DNA of 5,603 bases from an uncultured Caulobacterales bacterium. Lineage in GTDB: Bacteria > Pseudomonadota > Alphaproteobacteria > Caulobacterales > Caulobacteraceae. The notes under the pieces were generated by a model. The model had not been told where the DNA came from, searched no databases, and saw only the letters and a list, made by a program, of their open reading frames with translations. Location: assembly GCA_903889785.1 (NCBI GenBank), contig CAISYT010000194.1, forward strand, positions 1 through 5,603, given 5' to 3'. Below are positions 1-5,603 of this stretch, one piece after another (the first letter of the stretch is position 1; each line of letters begins with the position of its first letter). Made by a program: the position numbers and the translations under genes.

Positions 1-826
1 AGGCGGCGCGCTCCCAGTTCTGGCCGACACTTTCATAGTAATCCATCGCCGAGTCGACACTGACCGCCAGGGGCGTGGACCCTGGATCGGGGCGCAGACG
101 AAGGTCGGTGCGGAAGACGTAACCCGCCTCGGTACGGTCCTGCAGAGTCTGCACGATGGCCTTGGCGAGGCGCACGGCGACCACCGCCCCCTCGGCTTCC
201 TCGGTCAGTAGCATGGCGGCGGGCTCGTAGAAAATGCAGATGTCGATGTCGCTGGAATAGTTCAGTTCGAACGCGCCCTGTTTGCCCATCGCGATACAGA
301 ACAGGCCCGGAACCGGACCCTGCGCCCCGGACGGCGGGGGATTGAGCGTTCCGCGTTCCTGCTCCGCCCTGGCGGCGAGACCCAAGGCGACTTCCAGGGC
401 GACGTCAGCGAAGTGGGTCAGGGCAGCGGTGACGGCGTTCAGATCCCACACGCCGCCGAGGTCACACAGGGCGGTAAGTAGGTGCAGATCGGCCTTCAGG
501 TCGCGAAGGGTCTTGCGGCCAGCCTCTTGCGCCTGGCCACCGGCGATCCTTGCAGCGACAAGGATCTCATCCAGGTGCGCCAACGGATCGTTTTCAAGTA
601 TGGCGCGTAGGCTGCTCGGGCGACGGCGTGCCAGGCTGAAGAGATAGGGCGATGAGGCGAAAACCGGTACCAGGGCCGGCCAGACCGCGTCCAGCAGTGG
701 CAGCCAGCCGTACTCCTCAGTCGCCTTGGCCAGCGTATCGCGCGCCCGTGTCGCCGCGATCGTATCGGTAACGGGCCCGCACAGGGTTAGTTTGTCGGCA
801 AGCCGGGGAAGGCCCCGGGTTGTCAT
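1..826 (-). CDS. glnE: GlnE, bifunctional glutamine synthetase adenylyltransferase / adenylyl-removing enzyme (N-terminal 275 residues, runs off the left edge)
   Basis: GlnE adds AMP to glutamine synthetase when nitrogen is plentiful and removes it when nitrogen is scarce, responding to PII and glutamine in the cytoplasm. Reading the minus strand from the ATG at 826 gives 275 uninterrupted codons to the window edge. The N-terminal nucleotidyltransferase half, which in the family carries the deadenylylation site, is clear. GKQGAFELNYSSDIDI spans about residues 181-196 and holds the two metal-binding aspartates D193 and D195. It is followed by FRTDLRLRPDPGS (238-250) and DYYESVGQNWERAA (262-275), all family hallmarks. 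The family protein is roughly 950 residues, so more than two thirds lies outside, including the adenylylating domain. The start is the first ATG after the degP stop, 10 bases away, and no Shine-Dalgarno is visible before it. Identity is certain; the exact start is less so. Confidence 0.96.
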   Translation of the reverse strand, partial: MTTRGLPRLADKLTLCGPVTDTIAATRARDTLAKATEEYGWLPLLDAVWPALVPVFASSPYLFSLARRRPSSLRAILENDPLAHLDEILVAARIAGGQAQEAGRKTLRDLKADLHLLTALCDLGGVWDLNAVTAALTHFADVALEVALGLAARAEQERGTLNPPPSGAQGPVPGLFCIAMGKQGAFELNYSSDIDICIFYEPAAMLLTEEAEGAVVAVRLAKAIVQTLQDRTEAGYVFRTDLRLRPDPGSTPLAVSVDSAMDYYESVGQNWERAA

Positions 827-836
827 GAAAAAAGGA

Positions 837-2387
837 CTAGCCGTCGACCTTCAGCGTGCGGAAGCCCGGACGGCCGCCACTGAAAACCCCAATCGTTACA
901 TTGGCGCGGCCAGCCTTTTTGGCAGCATCAGCCGCCGCCGCGACCTCGTCAAGGCTGGTGACGGGGCGGGTGTTAATACTGGTGATCACGTCCCCGCGCT
1001 TGAGACCCTTGTCGGCGGCATCCGAGCCGGCCTTGACCGAGTCGACCGCCAAACCCTTGACCCCGGCGTCGAGTTTCAGCCGATCACGCGCCGCATCGTC
1101 GAGCGGCGTCAGCGCCATGCCAAGCACTGGCGCGCGCTGTGCGGCCGGCGGGGCAGAACCCTTTGGTGTGCCGTTGTCATTAAAGTCGGTACGGGCGGCC
1201 AATTGCTGCTCACTGGGCCGGGTGCCGGACTTTATGGCTATGCCGATGCGGGCCTTGTCGCGGATCACGGTCAGCTTAATAACGTCTCCCGGATGACCCT
1301 TGGCCACTTCGCGGGTCAATTCCGAGCTATTCTTGATGGCAACATCATTGACCGAGATGACGATATCGCCCGGACGAAGGCCGCCACGCTCGGCAGGACC
1401 GCCGGGGATTAGGGCGGCGACGATAGCACCGCGTTGGTCGCCCAGGCCCTGCGCCTCGGCCATATCGGCGTTGAAGGGCTGGATATTGGCACCAATATAG
1501 CCACGGGTAATCTTGCCACCGCTGATCAGTTGGCTTGTGATGGAGTCGACCACGTCGGCGGGAATGGCAAAGCCGATGCCGACCGATCCGCCGGAAGGTG
1601 AGAAGATGGCGGTGTTGACCCCAACCACTCGACCATAGATGTCGAATGAGGGGCCGCCGCTATTGCCGCGATTGATGGGGGCGTCGATCTGAATGTAGTC
1701 CACAAAATTGGACGAACTGTCGCCCAGATCACGACCGTAAGCCGAGATGATTCCGGCGGTCGCCGTGCCACCCAGGCCGAACGGGTTGCCGATGGTGATG
1801 ACCCAGTCACCGACGCGCGGCTTGGCCGACTTTTCGAAATCGACGAAGGTGAACTTCTCTTTCTTTGGATTTTCCACCTGTAGCACGGCGAGGTCGGTGC
1901 TCTCGTCGCGGCCCAGCACGGTGGCTTTGAATTCACGGCCATCCTTCAGCGTGACCTTGATGTCTTCCGCCTTCTCGACCACGTGGTTGTTGGTTACCAC
2001 ATAGCCGTCGCGCGAGATGAAGAAGCCCGAGCCCGAAGACTGCTGCTTGCGCGGCGTGGCAGGCTCATCACCATTACCGCCGCGGGGCACGATGCCGAAC
2101 GGCAGGCCTTCCAGGCCCGGAATCTTGCGCACATCAGCGGGCTCCATTGCGCTGGTGACGTCGATCGACACTACAGCCGAAGATACACGCTCGAAGATAT
2201 CGGCGAATGACAGTGGCGACCCCGGCGGCGGAGCAAACAGGGGCGCGGCGGCGGCCGAGGTCAGTTGCGGCGCCGCCGCAGCGGCGGGGGTCATCCGAAG
2301 CCCGACACCGGCCATAGCGGCAGCAGCAACGCCAACACCGGCGACAGCCCCAACGACGAAACCCCGTTTGCGTGCGGACATGCTCAT
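837..2387 (-). CDS. degP: DegP/HtrA-family periplasmic serine protease with two PDZ domains
   Basis: This protease/chaperone degrades or holds misfolded envelope proteins in the periplasm. The 516-residue product has a basic N-terminus and a hydrophobic segment (about 9-30), then an Ala-rich stretch with several AxA options near 35-39, so it is exported by a cleaved signal or an anchor. The trypsin-like domain (about 60-290) carries the full triad: H135 in TNNHVV, D165 in STDLAVL and S243 in GNSGGP, with the IGNPFGL motif at 199-205. PDZ1 spans about 295-388. A Pro/Ala/Asn-rich linker (390-420) leads to PDZ2 (about 420-513). Two PDZ domains and this length fit the DegP/DegQ group; which paralogue it is cannot be told here. 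Two in-frame ATGs (2387 and 2381) both lie downstream of a GGGGAAG ribosome site, 4 and 10 bases away, so the protein may be two residues shorter. The gene sits 228 bases after ccmH and 10 bases before glnE. Confidence 0.95.
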   Translation of the reverse strand: MSMSARKRGFVVGAVAGVGVAAAAMAGVGLRMTPAAAAAPQLTSAAAAPLFAPPPGSPLSFADIFERVSSAVVSIDVTSAMEPADVRKIPGLEGLPFGIVPRGGNGDEPATPRKQQSSGSGFFISRDGYVVTNNHVVEKAEDIKVTLKDGREFKATVLGRDESTDLAVLQVENPKKEKFTFVDFEKSAKPRVGDWVITIGNPFGLGGTATAGIISAYGRDLGDSSSNFVDYIQIDAPINRGNSGGPSFDIYGRVVGVNTAIFSPSGGSVGIGFAIPADVVDSITSQLISGGKITRGYIGANIQPFNADMAEAQGLGDQRGAIVAALIPGGPAERGGLRPGDIVISVNDVAIKNSSELTREVAKGHPGDVIKLTVIRDKARIGIAIKSGTRPSEQQLAARTDFNDNGTPKGSAPPAAQRAPVLGMALTPLDDAARDRLKLDAGVKGLAVDSVKAGSDAADKGLKRGDVITSINTRPVTSLDEVAAAADAAKKAGRANVTIGVFSGGRPGFRTLKVDG

Positions 2388-2391
2388 TTGA

Positions 2392-2398
2392 CTTCCCC
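2392..2398 (-). promoter_or_regulatory. Ribosome binding site of the degP-type gene
   Basis: On the minus strand GGGGAAG lies 4 bases before the ATG at 2387 and 10 bases before the in-frame ATG at 2381. It is the only purine-rich block close to the start. Spacing does not decide cleanly between the two starts. Confidence 0.6.
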
Positions 2399-2433
2399 GT
2401 TCCGGCGACGCGGCCAGACTCTTTCAAACCCAA

Positions 2434-2461
2434 CACTTAGGCGACGTACAGAAGTTCGCAA
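2434..2461 (-). promoter_or_regulatory. Weak candidate promoter for degP
   Basis: Reading the minus strand, TTGCGA (2461-2456), a 16-base spacer and TAAGTG (2439-2434) sit about 47 bases before the degP start. TTGCGA matches 4 of 6 positions of the sigma-70 -35 consensus, and the -10 match is poor. A promoter somewhere in the gap is likely because of the 228-base break after ccmH, but this particular placement is only a guess. Confidence 0.15.
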
Positions 2462-2557
2462 CGGTTTGACGACGCCGAACGCAATGATTTTCAATTGGAT
2501 CAATTCGAAAGCGTCTTGGACGATTGCAGATCGCCACAGCAGATCATGATCGAAACA

Positions 2558-2571
2558 CCGCTGCTTAGCGG
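2558..2571 (-). terminator. Possible weak terminator hairpin after ccmH
   Basis: A perfect 5-bp stem with a 4-base loop (CCGCT-aagc-AGCGG on the minus strand) lies about 45 bases past the ccmH stop. Only TGTTT follows rather than a proper U-run, so intrinsic termination would be weak. It may instead be an operator or chance. Confidence 0.2.
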
Positions 2572-2615
2572 CATGAACCCGGTTCCGGCAGGCGATTTTT
2601 CAGCGCAATTGGGGG

Positions 2616-3062
2616 CTAGTCTGGTGCTTGATCGAGGACCGACTGCAACCGGCGCTCTTCCTCTGGACTGAGGGCCACCGCTGTTTCCCGCCGCCGCGAC
2701 ACGTAGGCGAGACCGCCTAGCCCACCCAGCACCAGCAGGAACGGGCCCAGCCATAGCAGAGCATTGCCCATATCGAAGGGAGGCTTCAGCAGGACAAACG
2801 CGCCATAGCGGGCGGTGAGGAAGTCGAGCACATCCTTGTCGCTGCGCCCGGCGGAGACCTGCTCGCGCACAATACGGCGCAGGTCAGCGGCTAATGGGGC
2901 CTGGGAATCGTCAATCGACTCGTTTTGACAGACCAAACAGCGGATTTCGTTGAATAGGGCCTTGGCGCGGTGCTCGGCCACGGGGTCGACCAGACGCTCT
3001 GCCGGGTCAGCGGCGGCCCCCATACAGGCAACCGCAGCCAGTATGAGCAGCGGGCGCTTCAT
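2616..3062 (-). CDS. ccmH: CcmH/CycL, cytochrome c maturation thiol oxidoreductase subunit
   Basis: CcmH is a periplasm-facing, membrane-anchored component of the System I heme lyase that reduces or holds the CXXCH cysteines of apocytochrome c for heme attachment by CcmF. The 148-residue product has a short hydrophobic N-terminal export segment (about 4-17) and the family signature RCLVCQNESIDDS with catalytic C42 and C45. A three-helix domain follows (LRRIVREQVSAGRSDKDVLDFLTARYG, about 61-87), then FVLLKPPF and one membrane helix (about 99-121) before an acidic cytoplasmic tail. Length matches the short CcmH/CycL form and not the E. coli CcmH, which is fused to a CcmI-like TPR domain. The ATG at 3062 overlaps the ccmF stop in an ATGA; an in-frame ATG farther upstream would run deep into ccmF and is not used. 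C13 is too close to the N-terminus for a convincing lipobox. Confidence 0.95.
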   Translation of the reverse strand: MKRPLLILAAVACMGAAADPAERLVDPVAEHRAKALFNEIRCLVCQNESIDDSQAPLAADLRRIVREQVSAGRSDKDVLDFLTARYGAFVLLKPPFDMGNALLWLGPFLLVLGGLGGLAYVSRRRETAVALSPEEERRLQSVLDQAPD

Positions 3063-5053
3063 GCGGAAACCGGCGGCTTTTTCCGCGCCGGAGCCGCCAG
3101 CCGCAGCCGCCGGTCGGATAGCGATAACGCTCCGCCCAGGGCCATCAGAAAAGGCCCGGCAAAGATCAGCCGAACCCACGGATTGACATAGGCCCGCACC
3201 AGCCAGGCCGGATCGCCTTCGGCCCCCTGGCGGCGATCGCCGAGCACCAAATAGATGTGATCAAGCCCGCGACCGCAGATGCCGACCTCTGAAGTCGTCT
3301 GGCCGCCAGCGGGATAGAAGCGGCGTTCCGGTGCGGCCCGACAGACAATTGTTCCGTCCGCCTTGGTGACCACCAGGGGGCCGCGCTCGGCGATGTAGTT
3401 GGGTCCGTCAACCTGGATCACCGCGCCCAGAGACACCTGGTAGACACCGAGCGCCATATGCCCGCCTTGCCCCAGGGCCTCAGCCGCCTCGACCCGCCAG
3501 CTAGTTTCGAAACTCGCCCCAAGCACGAAAACGCCCAGGCCGGCGTGGGCCAGGGCGACCCCATAGGCACCGCGCGGCAGGCCACGCAGGCGGCGCCGGG
3601 CCTCCGCCAGCGGGATTCGGAAAAGACGGATCCGCTCAGCGAGTTCGACTGCGGCACCGCCGATCAGCCAGGCACCCGCGCCCAGGCCCAGGCAGGCCAG
3701 AGCCTTACGCGGCGAGACCAGTAGTAGGCCCAGGATGGCGGTTCCGGCGGCGGCAGCGGCGGCGGCCCAGAGGCGCTGTAGGGCACCCCTGGCGTCTGCG
3801 CGCTTCCAGCTGAGCAGCGGGCCAAGCGGGATCAGAACAATCGCCACGGCCATCAGCGGGATGAAGGTCAGGTTGAAATAGGGCGGGCCAACCGAAACGG
3901 TCTCGCCGCCCATGGCTTCGCGGATCAGCGGGTAGAGCGTACCAAGGAGGACGGTGGCGGCACAGGCGGTCAGCAGGATATTGTTGACCACCATAGCGCT
4001 CTCACGGCTCACCGGGGCGAAGACGCCACCGGGCTTAAGCGCCGGGGCACGCCAGGCAAAGAGGGCAAAGCCCGAACCGGCGGTTACGCCCAGGATCGAC
4101 AGCAACAGGATGCCGCGCGCCGGATCGACGGCGAAAGAGTGCACACTGGTCAGCACACCCGAGCGCACCAGGAACCCGCCCAACATGGAGAAGGTGAATC
4201 CCAGTAGCGCCAGGAACACCGTCCAGCCCGGCAGGGCACCGCGCTTTTCTGTGACAATGGCCGAGTGCAGCAGGGCCGCGCCGGCCAGCCAAGGCATGAA
4301 GCTGGCGTTCTCGACCGGGTCCCAGAACCACCAGCCGCCCCAGCCCAGTTCGTAGTAGGCCCAGAATGCGCCCAGCGTGATACCGACCGTGAGCAGGGAC
4401 CAGGCCATCAGGGTCCACGGCCGCACCCATCGCGCCCAGGCCGTGTCGATCTTACCTTCAATCAGGGCGGCGACGGCGAAGCCAAACACCACCGAGAACC
4501 CGACATAGCCGGAATAGAGAATGGGCGGATGGGCGGCGAGTGCTGGGTCTTGCAGCAGGGGATTGAGCGAATTGCCCTCGACGGGGGTCTGCGCCTGCGC
4601 CAGGCGCCACATCGGATTGGAGGCCAGCACGGTGTAGCCCAAAAACAGCACGCCCAGAGCGCCCTGAACGCTGAGCACCAGGGCCTTGAGCCGCTGCGGC
4701 AGGCCGCGTCCAAACACAGCCACAGCCGCGCCATAGCCGGTGAGCATAAGGCACCACAGCAGGATTGAGCCCTCGTGGCTGCCCCAGGCCGCAGCCACCT
4801 TGTAGAGCATTGGCTTTTCGGTGTGCGAATTGGCGGCCACGTTGGCGACCGAGAAGTCCGATGTCACGAAGGCGTGGATCAGGGCCGCAAAGGCCAAGGC
4901 CACGCAAGCGAATGTGCTGATCGCCGCCGCCTGCCCGGCCTGACTGAAAACCATTGAACGCCGCGCCGCGCCGCGCCCCGAGAGGGCGAGCTGCGCCAAC
5001 GACAGGGCCAGGGCCAGGCAGAGGACGAAGGCACCAAGTTCGTCGAGCATCAT
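3059..5053 (-). CDS. ccmF: CcmF/CycK, cytochrome c heme lyase core subunit
   Basis: CcmF takes heme from holo-CcmE and joins it to apocytochrome c in the inner membrane, working with CcmH and CcmI. The 664-residue product has about 15 predicted membrane segments and the tryptophan-rich WWD motif WGGWWFWDPVEN (about 238-249). Four histidines match the E. coli heme ligands: H175 and H305 (periplasmic side) and H263 and H503 (membrane b-heme). The conserved GSHEGS lies at 91-96 and AHPPILYSGYVG at 174-185. A periplasmic domain (about 515-622) precedes the last helix. The start at 5053 overlaps the ccmE stop in an ATGA and has AAGGG 8 bases upstream; a second ATG follows directly. The ATG at 5119 would add 22 residues inside ccmE and is unlikely. 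Unusual details are seven consecutive alanines at 430-436 and periplasmic cysteines C571 and C593. It overlaps ccmH by four bases. Confidence 0.97.
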   Translation of the reverse strand: MMLDELGAFVLCLALALSLAQLALSGRGAARRSMVFSQAGQAAAISTFACVALAFAALIHAFVTSDFSVANVAANSHTEKPMLYKVAAAWGSHEGSILLWCLMLTGYGAAVAVFGRGLPQRLKALVLSVQGALGVLFLGYTVLASNPMWRLAQAQTPVEGNSLNPLLQDPALAAHPPILYSGYVGFSVVFGFAVAALIEGKIDTAWARWVRPWTLMAWSLLTVGITLGAFWAYYELGWGGWWFWDPVENASFMPWLAGAALLHSAIVTEKRGALPGWTVFLALLGFTFSMLGGFLVRSGVLTSVHSFAVDPARGILLLSILGVTAGSGFALFAWRAPALKPGGVFAPVSRESAMVVNNILLTACAATVLLGTLYPLIREAMGGETVSVGPPYFNLTFIPLMAVAIVLIPLGPLLSWKRADARGALQRLWAAAAAAAGTAILGLLLVSPRKALACLGLGAGAWLIGGAAVELAERIRLFRIPLAEARRRLRGLPRGAYGVALAHAGLGVFVLGASFETSWRVEAAEALGQGGHMALGVYQVSLGAVIQVDGPNYIAERGPLVVTKADGTIVCRAAPERRFYPAGGQTTSEVGICGRGLDHIYLVLGDRRQGAEGDPAWLVRAYVNPWVRLIFAGPFLMALGGALSLSDRRLRLAAPARKKPPVSA
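3063..3086 (-). promoter_or_regulatory. Hairpin abutting the ccmH start codon
   Basis: On the minus strand GCGGAAA (3086-3080) can pair perfectly with TTTCCGC (3069-3063) across a 10-base loop. The 3' arm ends at the base before the ccmH ATG. The only Shine-Dalgarno-like block, GGAAAAAG (3084-3077), has its GGAAA in the 5' arm and lies 14 bases from the ATG, which is long unless the stem forms or ccmF translation delivers the ribosome. The stem is seen in the sequence; its role is inferred. Confidence 0.35.
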
Positions 5054-5556
5054 GTGGCCGGCCCTTGGGCCGTAGGTTGGCCGTAGTTTGCGGAGGGTTG
5101 AGTACCGGCACCGCGCCATTCGCCCTGGTCCTTAAGGGCCTTGGACAGCTCGCGCGGCATGTAGGTTTCATCGTGTTTGGCCAGCACCTGCTTGGCCTGG
5201 AAGCGGCCCGATGGGTCGAGGGTGCCGTCTGCTACTATCCCCTGCCCCTCGCGGAACAGGTCAGGCAAATCGCCCTGGTACGACACCGGCATGGAGGCCT
5301 TCAGGTCAGAAACCACAAAATCGACCCGGCCATCGGGGTATTTGACTACACTGCCACGTTGGACGAGGCCACCCAGCTGGATGCGCAGCCCTGGCGGAGC
5401 CTTGGCGGCAATCGCCTGGGCTGGGGTGTAGAAGAACGATACCTGCTGGCGCATGGCGAACAGCGATAACCCCACCGCGAGGGCCAGAACCGGTGCCACC
5501 ACGGCCAAGATCAGCAGACGCACGCGCGCCTTGCGTGACTTCGGCAGCCAGCTCAT
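5050..5556 (-). CDS. ccmE: CcmE/CycJ, periplasmic heme chaperone
   Basis: CcmE binds heme covalently through a histidine after delivery by CcmABCD and passes it to CcmF. The 168-residue protein has a short basic cytoplasmic tail (SRKARVR), a single membrane anchor (about 13-34) and the OB-fold periplasmic domain, starting with FFYTPAQA (41-48) and LRIQLGGLVQRGSV (57-70). The heme-binding motif KHDETYMP has H128 as the covalent ligand and Y132 as the conserved tyrosine, equivalent to E. coli H130 and Y134. A flexible Gly/Pro/Gln-rich tail follows, as usual. The length is typical. The ATG at 5556 overlaps the upstream stop in an ATGA and is preceded by AGGGGGAG 7 bases away. Its stop overlaps the ccmF start in a second ATGA. 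The HxxxY form means this is the classical CcmE and not the CxxxY variant. Confidence 0.97.
   Translation of the reverse strand: MSWLPKSRKARVRLLILAVVAPVLALAVGLSLFAMRQQVSFFYTPAQAIAAKAPPGLRIQLGGLVQRGSVVKYPDGRVDFVVSDLKASMPVSYQGDLPDLFREGQGIVADGTLDPSGRFQAKQVLAKHDETYMPRELSKALKDQGEWRGAGTQPSANYGQPTAQGPAT
5059..5072 (-). promoter_or_regulatory. Hairpin covering the ccmF ribosome binding site
   Basis: CGGCCC and GGGCCG flank two bases at 5072-5059, realistically a 5-bp stem CGGCC/GGCCG with a CAAG loop. The Shine-Dalgarno AAGGG (5066-5062) lies in its loop and 3' arm, 8 bases before the ccmF ATG. The stem is within the last codons of ccmE, so ribosomes finishing ccmE would melt it. That coupling role is inferred. 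Confidence 0.35.
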
Positions 5557-5603
5557 CGGGCGGCTCCCCCTGCCCCAGACGGCACCGCCACGGCATCCAG
5601 CGC
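5553..5603 (-). CDS. 3' end of an upstream gene, probably ccmI/cycH (cytochrome c maturation TPR protein)
   Basis: The minus strand is open from the window edge to a TGA at 5555-5553, giving the last 16 residues ALDAVAVPSGAGGAAR. The stop overlaps the ccmE ATG as ATGA, the same junction as at ccmE/ccmF and ccmF/ccmH, which indicates a coupled gene. The tail itself has no diagnostic motif. The assignment to ccmI rests on the common alphaproteobacterial order ccmI-ccmE-ccmF-ccmH (cycHJKL) and on the low-complexity Ala/Gly/Pro ending often seen in CcmI. Another ccm gene such as ccmD or ccmG remains possible. Confidence 0.5.
   Translation of the reverse strand, partial: ALDAVAVPSGAGGAAR
5564..5571 (-). 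promoter_or_regulatory. Ribosome binding site of ccmE
   Basis: AGGGGGAG on the minus strand lies 7 bases before the ATG at 5556, inside the last codons of the upstream gene. Strength and spacing support this start and suggest ccmE can recruit its own ribosomes as well as use those finishing the preceding gene. Confidence 0.6.

Larger units (their letters stand above)
2388..2615. other. Intergenic region between ccmH and degP, rich in short inverted repeats
   Basis: This 228-base gap is the only sizeable non-coding stretch in the window. It is less GC-rich than the flanking genes around 2480-2555. It holds four short inverted repeats: AATTG-GAT-CAATT (2493-2505), GATCATGATC (2542-2551), CCGCT-gctt-AGCGG (2558-2571) and GAACC-c-GGTTC (2575-2585). 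A GANTC site, the alphaproteobacterial CcrM methylation motif, lies at 2417-2421. No small ORF with a believable ribosome site, tRNA or known riboswitch is recognised. It presumably contains the end of the ccm transcript and the degP control region. Confidence 0.6.

Noticed and set aside
282..647. Plus-strand frame of 121 codons opposite glnE
   Set aside because: It is antisense to the conserved GlnE catalytic region; its Arg/Ser-rich composition matches a shadow frame.
827..862. Terminator between degP and glnE, from AAGG and CCTT followed by the T-run
   Set aside because: Only a 4-bp stem with a 12-base loop forms; it is too weak and the T-run sits inside the translation start region of glnE.
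726..1412. Long plus-strand open frame (228 codons) opposite degP and glnE
   Set aside because: It is antisense to the PDZ region of degP and the glnE start, has no recognisable domain or ribosome site, and such frames are common opposite GC-rich genes.
2500..2754. Minus-strand frame of 84 codons spanning the ccmH 3' end and the intergenic gap
   Set aside because: It overlaps the membrane helix region of ccmH in another phase and gives low-complexity sequence with no support.
3015..3062. CcmH as a lipoprotein through C13
   Set aside because: The cysteine follows only 12 residues, shorter than a normal lipoprotein signal peptide, and the preceding AVA is a poor lipobox.
3060..3179. Upstream ATG at 3179 as the ccmH start
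   Set aside because: It would add 39 residues that overlap ccmF and destroy the N-terminal export segment; the ATG at 3062 gives a normal signal and an ATGA junction.
3166..5171. Many open frames in other phases across ccmF and ccmE, for example 4265-4768 plus and 4458-5171 minus
   Set aside because: Their products are Arg/Pro/Ala/Gly-rich without motifs, while the ccmF and ccmE frames carry all family residues. These are phase shadows.
1..5603. Mobile element, CRISPR array, defence system or RNA gene
   Set aside because: No transposase, integrase, terminal repeats, regular spaced repeats or tRNA/rRNA-like sequence is visible; all long coding regions are conserved housekeeping genes.

Overview
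This is a GC-rich stretch of a bacterial chromosome in which every supported gene reads on the minus strand. From right to left these are the end of a gene that is probably ccmI, then ccmE, ccmF, ccmH, a degP/htrA-type protease gene, and the first 275 codons of glnE. Gene content, order and protein style suggest an alphaproteobacterium, possibly of the Caulobacterales (Caulobacter, Asticcacaulis and relatives). The genus is a guess from composition and remembered sequence style.

Right part (about 5603 to 2616): a cytochrome c maturation (System I) cluster. CcmE is the membrane-anchored heme chaperone. CcmF is the multi-pass core of the heme lyase. CcmH is the CXXC thiol oxidoreductase subunit that acts on the apocytochrome heme-binding cysteines. 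All three junctions are ATGA overlaps, in which the stop of one gene shares bases with the start of the next, so this is a translationally coupled operon. The order corresponds to rhizobial cycHJKL (ccmI-E-F-H). No ccmG lies between ccmF and ccmH, unlike in E. coli.

Middle (2388 to 2615): the only substantial non-coding gap, 228 bases. It must hold the end of the ccm transcript and probably the degP promoter. It contains several short perfect inverted repeats, but no strong terminator or promoter that I can defend.

Left part (2387 to 1): a two-PDZ periplasmic serine protease gene of the DegP family, followed after only 10 bases by glnE, which controls glutamine synthetase by adenylylation and deadenylylation. 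The glnE gene runs off the left edge; the deadenylylating (adenylyl-removing) nucleotidyltransferase site is visible.

The window is mostly well-conserved housekeeping DNA. I see no mobile element, CRISPR array, RNA gene or convincing new system. The points most worth a second look are the start-site hairpins at the overlapping ccm junctions, the Shine-Dalgarno-less start of glnE directly behind degP, the palindrome cluster in the degP leader, and a cysteine pair in the periplasmic domain of CcmF.
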